From the NCBI GenBank assembly GCA_031841125.1, contig CM063110.1, forward strand, positions 18,223,626 to 18,287,625: DNA of 64,000 bases. The letters run 5' to 3'. Position numbers and translations under genes: made by a program. The stretch comes from Acanthococcus lagerstroemiae (taxonomy: Eukaryota > Arthropoda > Insecta > Hemiptera > Eriococcidae). The notes beneath the pieces were generated by a model, which ran no database searches, was not told the DNA's origin, and was given only the letters and a program-made list of their open reading frames with translations. The stretch's first letter is position 1, and each line of letters starts with the position of its first letter. Positions 12,912 to 36,400 of the stretch are shown piece after piece.

Positions 12912-13040
12912 GGAGACCTATTATGAAACTTTTATCACGATACCACAAATCGTTATAGTGGTAACTTGTACAGTAAACCGTATCAAGTTACCACTGTAAC
13001 GATTTGTGGTATCGTGATAAAAGTTTCATAATAGGTCTCC
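12912..13040. mobile_element. Nearly perfect 129-bp palindrome (fold-back MITE)
   Basis: Arms of about 57 bp, from ggagacctattatgaaactt to caagtta and back, differ at only one or two positions. The loop is about 15 bp (tacagtaaaccgtat). So few differences mean either recent insertion or arm homogenisation. Confidence 0.85.
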
Positions 13041-13321
13041 AGGAATGTCCCAAAGATGCCGCGAAAAGCTCCAAATTATTTCGACACATTATCAACGAAT
13101 ATATAGACGATGAAGCAGTGTAACCAGTTTTTTGCATTTCCTGAAAAATTTGTCAGAATGGAGTTACGCGGATTCGACACTAGGCCAGCGTTATGCGGTT
13201 CAGAATTGGATGTGTGTCAGTCGAGACTAGAACACCTGAAGTGTTTGAGAAAATAAAAGCCTCAATATCCGAGTTCCGACGTCACCATAGCGCTCAAGAA
13301 TTCCTTCTCTATTCTGTGCTC

Positions 13322-13598
13322 CAGTGGCGCAACAAGAAATTTGTCGCATCACGACAAAGAATGTTTGCCGCTGCTACCCCCCAATAAAAATTCAGTTTTG
13401 CAACTTTGTAACTTTTTTGGGGGAAAAATTTTAGACTATTTTAAAACTTAAGAAAATAAAAATTAATTTTCCTGATTGAATAAAAAAATCTCAGTTCTAA
13501 AAATTGGCCTGCTTTTTGTATAAAATTGTCGCCTGAAGACATGTCACCCTTGTCGCCTGGAGACATGTCACCCTTGTCGCCCCTTAGTTGCGCCACTG
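13322..13598. mobile_element. hAT-type MITE with 8-bp target duplication
   Basis: Twelve-base terminal inverted repeats, CAGTGGCGCAAC at the left and GTTGCGCCACTG at the right, bound a 277-bp non-coding unit. The flanks ctgtgctc (13314-13321) and ctatgctc (13599-13606) match at 7 of 8 bases. An 8-bp duplication and a CAGTGG end are typical of hAT transposons. The end resembles that of the larger hAT element starting at 63272. Confidence 0.85.
13531..13578. repeat. Two 24-bp tandem repeats within the hAT MITE
   Basis: The unit gcctgaagacatgtcaccct plus tgtc is repeated once with a single change (gaag to ggag). Confidence 0.75.
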
Positions 13599-13606
13599 CT
13601 ATGCTC

Positions 13607-14886
13607 TCCAGTCTTCAATTAATAAAAAATTACAAAAAAAAAAAAAAAATCGATAATGCATTCATGGAAAAAATAATATGTAGTCGCAAATAAAGGGCAG
13701 GGGCTTAGTCCCTAAATCTTCTGAAAGACCCTCCCCCAAAAAATGAAAAATTACAGGATTTTGCTACTCGTCAGCCTCCTCATGAGCACCTCACTACAGA
13801 TTGGCTGGTTACGATTATGGGTTTTTCTAAACCTAAGTTGGCAATCTGTTCACGATTTCGAATGAACTGCCACAAGGGTCATAAGTGTTTTACCATTTTT
13901 CAAACATCTGAAGGAATATGAATACTTATTAAGATCAAAAGGTCATGGGTATTGAGAATTCACGAATAGCAAGCAACATGACAGCAATATGAATACGATA
14001 AAGTTCATTTTTCGATAAGTAGACAGACCGTCTAAAATATAATTTATTTTTCAGTTCTTATTGGGAAGAGAAGATAGTGGAACCTTTTTATCTACTCAGT
14101 CAATGTAGATATCGGGCTCGTATGATTTTTGTTGCCTTAATACGCTTCTAATGACGCGTTATAACAATAAATTTTAAGTGTTTGAGATATAATTTCAAAA
14201 CTGCCATCGGATTGTAACGGAAATAGTGAATTTGGCAACGGAATGGTAATATACAACTTTGAGGCGATGGCAAACTACTTAAAACATTTGAGGAATTTGT
14301 GAACTCAGTTGGAGATTAAATTATTATCTGCATTTATATTAAGTAAAGCTTGGTATCAATTTCCATATAATACCTATTAAAATATACCACTGCGGACCCC
14401 TATGAGAGAATGTCCTTGTAATGCCATCTTGCTCAGTTCTCGAACATTGGCTAAATGGAACTGAAGTAACATCTTCGCTCTGCTCTTTATTGTACTTTTT
14501 TCCTCTTCAGAAAGTCTACCGACTGTATTTGACCACGAGCACGATATGACATTTAGCTGACATTGTAAGAGTCCACGTGTCATCACATAAAATATATTCT
14601 GGTAATTGGTATAAGTATTAATTTAAAATGTGGACTAGGAGCGGCATGACATATTCACATTTTGCAGGGATTCTCATGAATAATACACTTGAATCCGATT
14701 TTCTTGATCAATGACTGACCAGTTAATTAAACATCATGGCTGTTGCATAAATGATGCTTACCCGTTTAAACACTTCTCGTTTACGCGTCTATGAAAAGTG
14801 GCAAATTTTAGTTTGTCGTGTCTCCCGCTTTCAGTTGCTAATTACAATACATATTTCGATCTTTTCAATTCTCGCCTGAAGAATCC
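13607..14886. other. Intergenic region upstream of the first NRF-6-like exon
   Basis: AT-rich with a poly-A run near 13634-13649. No gene, RNA or clear repeat was recognised. The promoter of the following gene should lie near the right end, but no element is certain. Confidence 0.4.
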
Positions 14887-15154
14887 ATGTATCGACGATG
14901 CATTCTGTGGTATTTCACGTGTTCGTTGATCTTCGTTTCCGTACATGAGACGGCACAAGTTTCTGAACCTAGTCTCGATTCCTCTTCGGCCCGAGAACCA
15001 GTTTCGAAGATCAAGAGAAAATGGATCTCGCAAATATTTCACGATGCCGAGGCGGCATTCGACATGGATACGTCAGAAGTGAGTGAAGAATGTCGAAGGG
15101 ATTTCAAGATATACGAACAACATGCCGACAACCAGACTGTTTGGGCAATTCGAA
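14887..15154 (+). CDS. NRF-6-like protein, first coding exon (copy 1)
   Basis: Start of a nose-resistant-to-fluoxetine type protein, a family of multi-pass membrane acyltransferase-like proteins with an extracellular NRF domain at the N terminus. The exon encodes a hydrophobic signal-like stretch (residues about 4-20) followed by the start of the NRF domain: KWISQI, then SEECRRDFKIYEQH and QTVWAIR. A donor gttagt follows at 15155 and leaves phase 1, the same phase as the matching exon at 59547-59802. The ATG at 14887 is the only one before the signal peptide. No second exon was found between here and the smeared region, so it may lie inside that, be an alternative first exon for the downstream gene, or be lost. 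Family recognition is strong; completeness is unknown. Confidence 0.8.
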
Positions 15155-15419
15155 GTTAGTGCTCCTTTAATAAAAGTATCGTTAGATAATTACTCGCGCA
15201 TCTTTTTTATCAAAAAGAAAATGAAGCCGTCATTAACTTTAAAGGCATTGAGGAATCTGTTTGAAAAAAGGTCTCGTATTACATACCTAAGTATGAGGTG
15301 CATTGATACATGACGCTTTCTCCTTGGTCGCGAAAAAGAAGCGTGCGGCTTGCACCCCTCTTGGTGGAGCGTATCGTGATGCACGTTTACCACAGTAGCT
15401 CCACAGATACCACACCCCT

Positions 15420-16300
15420 GGCCCCGGAAACTACTCTATCGATTATCACATCGGCGCCAGAGGGGACACTTTGAGGCTGGCCTGGGACCCCATTTCACCT
15501 CTCTTTGACATGGATTCACGCTATCATGCTAGATCCACTATGAGACACTCTACTGACCGAGGCAATGCTCACCCAGTCTTGACCTGGAATTCGGGCGGCC
15601 CACAGCCGGACTGCGCTTCCTTCTTTCACCCCTCACCTTCCCGTCTTACTTCGTGTGGCGACGCAGAAAGGTGATGACGGCGTGGTGAACCCTGCCGGGG
15701 GGGTCTGCAGCAGCTCCAGAGATGGTACAGAGTTAGTTGTGGCGAGTGTAGACCGAGCTCTGTTCGTCGGCCCTCTGCCTCGAACATTCTATCTCCATTT
15801 TCTTCATCATGATGGCCGGAGACAGTGGCCAACACCCGGTTCCATCCGCTTCTACTCATCAGCATTTCTGGGACCAAAGATGTCCGGTGTGAGATGGTCG
15901 ACTTCGCCGTCATCAGCGTCGCTGCCGTTGCCGGAATCGATCCCTGTTATTGTCCTGCGCCTCTCCTGCTCCCAGACCTCATACTCGAAATGGATGTACC
16001 AGGGATTGTCCTCCGTCCCTCGGTCATGTGTGCATAAGGGGTTCGGAACTACCGCCATCCGATGTAAGTGCTGAAGCACTCGTGGCTGCTCAGGAGCTGA
16101 ATCAGGTAGAAGTTATGTTCTTGACCACTGACCGACGACGTCGCGTTAAGCGCTCGGGTCCACTTGCCCTTGGTCGACTGGGCGAGTGTATTCTTCCACT
16201 TACGAAGCGTGTAGTGTGTCTACACCTATTCACTTTTCTTCTTAACTTCCTACAAACTTGTATACTCTTCAATGTTCAGCATCAATAAAGTAGTGGGGAA
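15420..16300 (+). other. GC-rich segment ending in a polyadenylation signal, origin unknown
   Basis: This stretch is clearly richer in G and C than its surroundings and has overlapping open frames on both strands (15471-15674, 15655-16074, 15626-15913 minus), none recognisable. AATAAA stands at 16284-16289. It could be a retroposed transcript, the 3' part of a retrotransposon, or an untranslated exon. I cannot choose between these. Confidence 0.35.
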
Positions 16301-16792
16301 ATCATAACCTCATATTTCGTGCACTCCTTGTAAGATAGAAGGCGCACTACCATAAATTTGTCGATCGAATCTCTCCTAAAACAAAAGTCTACACGCAAAT
16401 CGGTCATATTTTTGACACGTTATTGCGATTGCAAGGACGTACGGATAGGAGGAAGCGGGGTAGGGGCAACCCTCCCTTCCTAAGAATTTTTCACTCAACA
16501 GTTCTAAAAATATACCATTTTAGTTAAAAGGTTTTTTTTTTTTTTGCTTTGATACTTGGGAATTTTGAGTTGAGTCAGTTGGCACTTCAACAGTTTTTAC
16601 CCCCCCCCTCCCCTTCCCTCTCCAGGAAAAACTCTTCGGTACGTCCCCGTGCGGTTGAATTTGATATAAAAGTCGAATTATCACGTCGACGTCGACTTGT
16701 AAATCCAATTTTACATCAATTCAAATGTATTCTATCAAAATGTCGATGTCGAATTTGTAACTCGACTTTTGTATCGAATTCTATGGGTTATG

Positions 16793-16887
16793 GTGGATTT
16801 ACATTCGAGTCCACGACATGTCGCGAATACACTTTTAGCATTGAAAAATTTGTCCGCAACATGTCGTCGACTCAAATGTAAATCCAC
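16793..16887. mobile_element. Hairpin element with 33-bp arms
   Basis: The left arm gtggatttacattcgagtcc (to 16825) is mirrored by cgactcaaatgtaaatccac (16855-16887), with three or four mismatches and a 29-bp loop. The upstream DNA (16670-16790) is rich in related gtcgac and tcgaat motifs, so the full repeat may be larger. Confidence 0.65.
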
Positions 16888-16948
16888 AATCATTCTCCTA
16901 AAACAGAGAATATTAAGTGGTTCTTTTTTGGACTTTTTTTCTTTTCAT

Positions 16949-17128
16949 AATTGGGATGTTAACCTCACCTAGGCAGCGCTAGTATCGTGGTATGGTGAAA
17001 ATGGCGAGAACAACTAATAAGAATTGAAAGGGGGATGATTTCGTAAAATCATCCCCCTTATGTACCTTATCACCTCGTTATTATCAGCAGGGATACCAGC
17101 TTCGGGAACTCAGGTTAACATCCCAATA
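16949..17128. mobile_element. 180-bp MITE with terminal inverted repeats
   Basis: The left end attgggatgttaacct is mirrored at the right by aggttaacatcccaat. Inside is a perfect 14-bp palindrome at 17028-17059 (AAGGGGGATGATTT and its complement around CGTA). The right half is present again, smeared, at 18120-18182. Confidence 0.72.
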
Positions 17129-17680
17129 CTAGGTAGCTTATACGGCTTTTCGCTGTCGGTTTGTTTACATGATTTCTTATCTCGCTGTGGGATTATCAGT
17201 AAAAGGAGCTGTATGGTTCCTTTTCCGCATTTCATTTTCAAATTTTCATTTTTTCAGTACTCTGTTCTGACAGTGACTTGGACCTTAATTTTTATGAAAA
17301 AATACACACTTGTAGTGCCAATAGCTGTGACTCGAGAAGCGATACGCATCCTTATAATCGTTTTTTGATTTGCCGAATGTTGTAACCAGATTTGGTGGAG
17401 AATATCATAAGTTGTTATTAAAATGTAGAAGGCAGGGTTTTCCGCCTTTAAATTGGATTTAAGTCAAGTAGAAGATGGCATTCGAAATGTGAACGTTTAT
17501 TCAAAGCATTTCAAATGAGATGCGAGTACTGACAACTTTAATTAATAACCGGCAGGTACTTTCGCTCCAGAAAACGAACATTCATGAACAACTATCAATT
17601 ATAAACATATATTCCGTGACATAATTTTCTTCATTTCAAACAGTAGTTTCAATGTTCAATCACGGTAACATAGTAATTTT

Positions 17681-17762
17681 AACACGTTGACGTGTCACAA
17701 GAAAAGAGCCTGAGTGGTAACTGGACACTGAGGCCATTTTCTTGTGACACATCACACGTGTT
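17681..17762. mobile_element. 82-bp hairpin element
   Basis: The arms aacacgttgacgtgtcacaa and ttgtgacacatcacacgtgt face each other around a short centre that is itself partly complementary (ctgag/ctgag). The shape is that of a small fold-back MITE. Confidence 0.6.
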
Positions 17763-17840
17763 CAACATATTCAAGCCCTACGAAATTATTGATAATCCCA
17801 CAGGGAGATAAAAAATCATGTAAACAAACTCGACAGCGAA

Positions 17841-17945
17841 AAGCCCTATACGTAGTAAAAAATATTCAACAAATTTACAAAGCAGGAGCATTAAAATTTA
17901 AAGTAGGGACGAATTTTGTCCACGACGATAGACATCTTGTTTAGC
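17841..17945 (+). repeat. Dispersed repeat, copy B
   Basis: Matches 1108-1203: aatattcaacaaatttacaa, then agcaggagcattaaaattta, gggacgaattttgtccacga. See the entry for copy A. Confidence 0.65.
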
Positions 17946-18183
17946 ACGATGAAGTAGGGACGTACCGATGGTGGGAGGGATTCTCCCGTAGGAATTTTTC
18001 ACTCTGAAAAATTTACCATTTTAGTCGGGGACGAAAATAAGAGGGGATATGGGGGGCAGCTCATCCCCCAAACGCCTCAACCGGAGTTGGAAAATTTTTC
18101 AAACCCCCTTTTCCCCGTTATTATCACAGGGATACCCAACTTTCCCGGGAACCCTTTCCCAAGGTTAAACATCCCCCAATTTT

Positions 18184-30810
<12,627 letters not shown>

Positions 30811-31879
30811 CCAATCAATAATCTGTTGCACATGTTAGAGGCAAATGTGACCAGGTGAGAAGTTATTTCCAATTTCTGCATGAAATCAGCATCACTGATA
30901 TTCAAGTTTCCCTAGTGAATTTTGATATTTCCCTAAAACTACCCATGGCATTGCGATTGTGTTACAGAAGATTGAAATCAAGGCAAACAGTACACTCTGC
31001 AAAATCTCACCCTAAGGAATCTCAGCCGGATACCACACTTCACAAAGATCGAACTGCAAACGGATGTTGTAAGATGAATGGAAAAGTAAGTACAGGTCAC
31101 ATAAATGAAGTTATATTGAGGAAGATGTTGAACTCGCTCCACAAATCGTTCCTCATATGGCAGTTGGTAAGATAGAAGGAGTGAAGACATTTTCAAAATT
31201 TTTTTGTATCGGTAGAAAATCTGAAAACTCTGGCCAACAATCGGGAAAATGAGATACAGCCATATAAAATGATAACGTTCATCCCCTTGTCTCCCCTTCT
31301 CTTTTCTTATTTTGGTAGAGTCTCTTCATTTTCGAATATTTATTAGCGTGACAATCTTTTCCGGACGGGAGGTAGGTCGGACAAGATAACTTCCTCAGAT
31401 TTTCTTACAATAAATTGACAGAAACAAGAACTACATAATTATTACTTTTACCTACTAAACACATATGCCCCCCAAGCAAGTCAGCTAATTTGCTAATACT
31501 GTATATTAACTTACTAATTAATGCACTGCGTTATTGTAGACCACCAAAGCCGATTAGCACATGTGATACAACCACTGGATATCAGTTTTATGCTGTTCGG
31601 TGCGGAGTTAGCTGCAAATCGCGGACCAGTGCCATCTTATTGATAGACTTTGATAATTTATACTAGTGCGAAGATATATAATATTATAACTGACGCAAAA
31701 CATAGTAGGTGCACCCTCATTTAGACATAAATAAGTAATTTGTTTCAATAACACGCAAAAATAAACAAATCGAGTTTTCAACTGGTCGTCGAATAATTTA
31801 ATCTGTCGACTTTACATTCTACCTTATGTCATCAACCATCAGCTACAAGAACGTCATAACTCAAAAATTGACACTTGTG
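30811..31879. repeat. Dispersed repeat family, copy 1 (blocks at 30811-30900 and 31168-31352)
   Basis: Two blocks recur near 54 kb. The block ggccaatcaataatctgttg to about 30900 matches 54933-55018. The block containing cttttcttattttggtagag (31168-31352) matches 53927-54112. Their order is reversed between the two places, although each keeps its orientation. No coding content was recognised. An open frame at 30855-31175 has no family. Confidence 0.6.
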
Positions 31880-31885
31880 AATAAT
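31880..31885. other. Target site duplication, left (AATAAT)
   Basis: AATAAT directly precedes the left terminus AGTAGATACC, and the same six bases directly follow the right terminus at 50468-50473. A 6-bp duplication is the Maverick/Polinton hallmark. Confidence 0.9.
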
Positions 31886-32117
31886 AGTAGATACCTTATG
31901 TATGTTCTAGCGCAGTAATGATTTCTCTTACTTTTCCCCCCCATTTTTCAGTTCTCAAGAAAAAATAAAAATTCTCTTAATTTCCGTATTGAATATTTAA
32001 CTATTTTTAAGGATAATTTTAATCATTTCATCCTATTTTCTCATCTCCTCTAGTTTGAAAATTTTATAAATGTTGTATCCAAAATTATATAATTTCCTAT
32101 CTTTCAACTCTTTCTCT
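31886..32117 (+). repeat. Left terminal inverted repeat, 232 bp
   Basis: Starts agtagataccttatgtatgt and runs through ctttcaactctttctct. It matches the reverse complement of 50236-50467 nearly base for base, with a few single-base indels near the inner end. Confidence 0.95.
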
Positions 32118-32142
32118 CATAGAAATCATCAATCTTGATAGG

Positions 32143-32450
32143 TAATAATACTCTTGGCATAGTTGAAGATTTCTTTCACTTCTTTCCCATTTTTCACCTC
32201 TGAAAAAAAAAAAAATGAATACATTACATTTATTCTAGCCCACTTGAAGATTTCTTTTACTTTCTCCCCCATTTTTCTGTTCCCAAGAAAAAACAAAATT
32301 TCCCTAAAATTTCATATTGAAGATTTAACTGTTTTTAAGCTAATATTAATTATTTTCACAATTGTTTTCCATCTCCTCTTATTCGAAAATTTTATAAATT
32401 TTGTATCCAAGTTCCATCAATTTCCTATTTTTCAACCCTTTCTCTTATAA
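32143..32450 (+). repeat. Internal diverged copies of the terminal repeat
   Basis: Just inside the left terminus the TIR sequence recurs. A truncated copy lies at about 32143-32205 (agatttctttcacttctttc then ccatttttcac). A full-length diverged copy lies at about 32216-32450, keeping ttctagc, ccccatttttctgttc, gatttaactgtttttaagc, atctcctctta and gaaaattttataaat in order. I see no equivalent inside the right terminus. Confidence 0.8.
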
Positions 32451-32457
32451 AATTTTC

Positions 32458-32688
32458 TTACCTTTGGTATAAAACAAAAATAATCAACTTACTCGTCAAA
32501 TAAGCATTGAGTTCCTCTCCATATAATTTATGATTTGATTTAGAACGATCAAATTTTAAATTTAATAGATCACGAATACAAGACTTTAAATGTTTATTAC
32601 AAATTTTAATATCACCAATCATTATACTATTTCTCAAAGAATTCAATTCTTCCTTACTCTGAGAAGCTTTATTAACTGTCTTCATCAA
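32458..32688 (-). CDS. Small basic hypothetical protein of the Maverick-like element
   Basis: A 76-residue open frame right after the internal TIR copies. It is rich in lysine and serine with no motif I recognise and no clear partner. It may be the remains of a longer gene. The start is the only in-frame ATG. It is doubtful as a functional gene. Confidence 0.3.
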   Translation of the reverse strand: MMKTVNKASQSKEELNSLRNSIMIGDIKICNKHLKSCIRDLLNLKFDRSKSNHKLYGEELNAYLTSKLIIFVLYQR

Positions 32689-33244
32689 AGCGTTTAATTC
32701 ACTTAAAACAGAAGATTTATGTTATTCCCGTCAGCCATGTTAAACCAATTTTAAGTGCGTATTGGAAAGAGAAAGACACGTAGTCACTTCGACGTGGTCA
32801 ACCAGTTTCAGGGTGAACAAATTCAACGCGAAATTTTTTTTTAATTTCATGATCAGTGTGAACAGATTCAACGTAAAATTTTAATATTTAACGGATTGTT
32901 ATTGATAATCTTCACGATTCATATTTGATATATCTCTGTGTACGATAGTTTTACGATGGAACTGATCAAATTTTATGTTAATTGATTTTTTTTTTTTCAA
33001 AACTTGTCGAGTCGTTCACATCAATAAACTGGCACAACTATGGAGCGAAAAATGAATTATTTTTTATTTGAAATTACAGACTAATATCAAAATTCTACAA
33101 TTACTACATCAATACGTAGACAAATTCAAATAAAGGAAATCTTACATTCTAATATTGTCTTGACCTCTTAAATGGGTAGATAAAAATTTGTTTAAAAAAT
33201 TCTAAAATAAAAAAAAACAAAATTTTGACTATAAATCGCAGAAA

Positions 33245-33706
33245 TCATGGAGTGGTTCCTGTTACGATAGGCGGTAAATCCAGGGGTTGTAAAATGATCT
33301 GTATACAAATGACAGCCGGATCATCTTCGTTAATTTCTACAGCTTTTAGCATTTCCTTTATTGCTCTGTCATCATCAAACTTGGGTAATGGTGGACTAAA
33401 TTGTGCCATCTTGTGGCACGTTTTATCGCTCATTTGATTATTAACCAGCGTGCGAATTTCATAAAAACCGCTGGTGTTATATTTCTATATCCAAACGATT
33501 CCGGATCATTACAATAAACACGTCTTGCGTAAACCTTACATCCTGGGAAACTAGCATTTCGTTAAGCGCATCGCAGTACGAAGAATCGGGCTTTCCATAA
33601 ACGGTTTCGCTGGTTTTACTGTTTATTCTCAATGGATAGTTTTTGTCCACGAAATTTTCAAGTTGCGATCGTACACCGATGATACGTAATACTTTTTATA
33701 ACATTC
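33245..33706 (-). pseudogene. Decayed minus-strand gene, unrecognised
   Basis: On the minus strand, protein-like segments follow one another in different frames: one reading DKNYPLRINSKTSETVYGK near 33640, one reading YCNDPESFGYRNITPAVF near 33500, and one reading MAQFSPPLPKFDDDRAIK near 33400. The last ends at a stop near 33245. A splice-acceptor-like tttcag precedes the first at about 33707. The pattern suggests a real coding sequence, perhaps the terminal exon of the spliced gene at 35247-36021, broken by at least two frame changes. I do not recognise the family. Confidence 0.4.
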
Positions 33707-35246
33707 CTGAAAGTTTCAATATTACCTCTTAAGTATGTCTATTTTGTATTCAAGAAATGTTAAAATAGATTGTATGAAAACATGATTAACAAATTTGTTA
33801 AACTATATGTATCATTGGAAACCAAATTTGGAATTTATTTTTATAGAACGAGTAATTCACGTCCTGAATGCAAAATTACATTCATAAACTCATCATAAAC
33901 CAGAAGTTAGAAGTACAGTGAATCATCTATCCCAATTTAATGTTCTACAATGAACATTTTCCCTAGATTTTAAGAAATTTAATTTACTTGCATTCATAGA
34001 TTTCGGAAAATGAATACAATGAATTTTTGTACATCAGATTGCTCACTCTCACAATTCTGATGTCGTTCAAATACTGATCATATCGATACTGTTCATTCAT
34101 AGATTATTTCATGAAAAATGAGAAAAAAATCGACATACGCAGAATTTTTACCTCCCAATATGTTGTAGAGGTCTTGAAAACATTATCTCGAAAGATATAT
34201 TTTTTATACAAAGGCTATTAATAATCTGAAAATGGCTTTCATATTTAGCTCATGATGACTCAAAAATAACTCGTACGTGAAAAAACTTATCAGCTACGAA
34301 TTTTTACAGATAAATCAATCGACACATGATCTCAAGAAAAATTTGAATGAACCCGAAGAATACTTATCACACAATATTTCGTCGACAAATGGGAAAAATA
34401 AACGATACGATTCGATAAATAATTCGTAAGGAAGACGTAATTTTCAGCTACAGACAATGAGAAACTTAAATCTCAAAATAATGGAACGACGCATCGAAAT
34501 TCATCCATATTTACTTGAAAAAGGTAAAAAAAAAAAAAAAAAAAAGAAAAGAAAAAAAAGACTCGATAAGCTGATTTACGAAACTAAGAAGCAGGACAGC
34601 TCAATTTCGAATCGATTCTAAACACATTAGATTGAAAGAGACGTCCATTTTGCGAGAAAAAAGGGGAGTAAATTATTCATTTAACGGAACGAATAATTCG
34701 TAGTATTTCTCGATTACACGTCTCAAGTTGTCAATTCACGAACTCATCGTAGAATAAAAAACCTTAAATACCTTGTTCAATAATGGAATGAATCTTCACA
34801 TTGAATTGTACAAGAAAAACTCGTGAGAGAGATTCCAATTTGACAATAAAATCGATTCTGAGACTAGGAATAATAATAAGTTTCTATTTGCTCACCCTAA
34901 TTACTTCGCGATGAATATTCTCTAAATTCAACAAAGGTAAGTAAACGATCTCGAGAAATCATAAAAAATCGATCGATAAAATTAACTTTTTCCATCGAAT
35001 TACTTGTTTAAACTCATAGAAAATTTAATTCACCAACTCAGCTTAGTAATGTCTCGATTACACGTCTTAAATGTAACTCAAGCACACAATCTAAATTCAA
35101 CAAACCTTGTCTCTTTCTGCTTTCACAAACTCATCAAAATTCGAAGAATACCAAACGAATCTAGCTTGCCGAAAAACACTATCAATGGCTCAAGTGTTCA
35201 ATAATCGAAGAATAACATTCAAAAAGGTTAAGCTAAATTAATTTAC
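33707..35246. other. Non-coding stretch within the Maverick-like element
   Basis: No convincing exon or ORF. There is an A-rich tract at 34526-34560. If the minus-strand gene at 35247-36021 continues to 33706, this would be its intron. Confidence 0.45.
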
Positions 35247-36021
35247 CTTTTGAGATCGAAAGGCCTCGGCCTTGCTTTTAAAGTACTCGCGTTCTCGTTT
35301 GTATATAATTTTTTCTCTTGTTTGAAAACGTAGGGCAGATTTAACTCTTTTTTGATCACTCTTTGAAAAATCATCGAAGTCTTTCATTTCACTTGCAAGT
35401 TCCTTAAAATTTAATTTATCACGTATTATTGAAAGTAAGATATAATGCGGTATGCTTCGACACATTTTTCATTGCTTCTGTTTACTTACTTTCTCGACCT
35501 CATCTTCCAACGAATCTAGTATAGGAGGCGGTGTTAAGCTTCGTTTTGGCAGTTTTGTTCCTGGACAATAGACAAACAATCAATGTAAGGAATAATGCAC
35601 AATGTTCAATGTTTTAACTGAATTGTAGCCACATTGTAGCTATTATTTCGATACTCAAAACTAAAAAATACTAAGATACATTGAAGTAATTTCATGTTCA
35701 TGAGTCAAGACTGATACAGTACATCAATCGTGAACAAACTCGTACCGCAATTAGTTACATCTCAATTCTTTCATAACGAATTACGAGAAGTTTTTCAAAT
35801 ACGAAATAAACTCGCTCTTCACTAGATATCGCATGAGGACTCGAACAGAATAAGAAAATCGAATTCCAAAAATATTTTATACACTCAATACAAACATAGT
35901 GATCGTATTCGTGTTGTAATGGACTCGCTTGATTATACAGACTCGAACTATCGATGGAATAGTGAGAAAATAAATGACATAATATTTTTGAAGAACGGAA
36001 CTTACCTTCATCATCATCCAT
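35247..36021 (-). CDS. Probable spliced gene of the Maverick-like element, at least three exons
   Basis: On the minus strand, exon A (36021-36006) begins ATG and encodes MDDDE, followed by donor gtaagt. Exon B (35560-35490) follows acceptor tgtccag, encodes KLPKRSLTPPPILDSLEDE, and ends at donor gtaagt. Exon C (35402-35247) follows an acceptor ending ttttaag and encodes a lysine/glutamate-rich helical stretch ending FRSQK before donor gtaaat. The phases agree (16+71+156 nt = 81 codons), which is unlikely by chance. The product is acidic, then proline-rich, then a basic helix, as in many nuclear proteins. No family was recognised. Introns would suggest a host gene captured by the element. The 3' end is unknown. 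Confidence 0.45.
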
Positions 36022-36400
36022 CTCGAAATACTAATCTGTAAATAAAATCCTTAATTGAATCTTAAAACCCAGTCGCAAAGTATACTCCCATTATTATTCG
36101 ACTCGTTTTCAAACGACTAGAAACAACAAACGACGAAACGAGAACAGAAATATCAACCCCGATCAATTATACAGATACATAGACGTAAGGTCAAACTGGG
36201 TCCCGGGTCGAACATTCCGAATAAGTGTGACGTCAGAATCAAAAGCGAAAACATTTTCAGTTTCTCCGCATGGAGCGCTCTAATGTTGTCAATTTTATGA
36301 TTATTCCAAGTTTCACGAGAAGCGCTAAAAGTATCAATTTTGCTTTCTTAATTCTTTAACAAATTTTGTTGTGAGTATTGTATATTAACAATTTTCAAGG
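36022..36400. other. Non-coding spacer upstream of the spliced minus-strand gene
   Basis: Lies between the putative start at 36021 and the end of the copia-split gene at 36401. It may hold the promoter of the minus-strand gene. No element was recognised. Confidence 0.4.

Larger units (their letters stand above)
17330..18180 (+). repeat. Source copy of a stretch repeated in smeared form at 18830-19530
   Basis: Landmarks occur here in clean form and again, in the same order, with expanded homopolymers after the T/A block: gatttgccgaatg (17369 and about 18900), ggatttaag (17455 and 18980), aataaccggcaggt (17545 and 19070), and the taggaatttttcac/cgaaaata/ggatatgggggg series (17988-18050 and 19420-19480). 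Quality also declines from about 18060 onward. Confidence 0.8.

Noticed and set aside
15471..16288. Several overlapping GC-rich open frames
   Set aside because: High GC content reduces stop codons; no frame is favoured and none has a recognisable motif.
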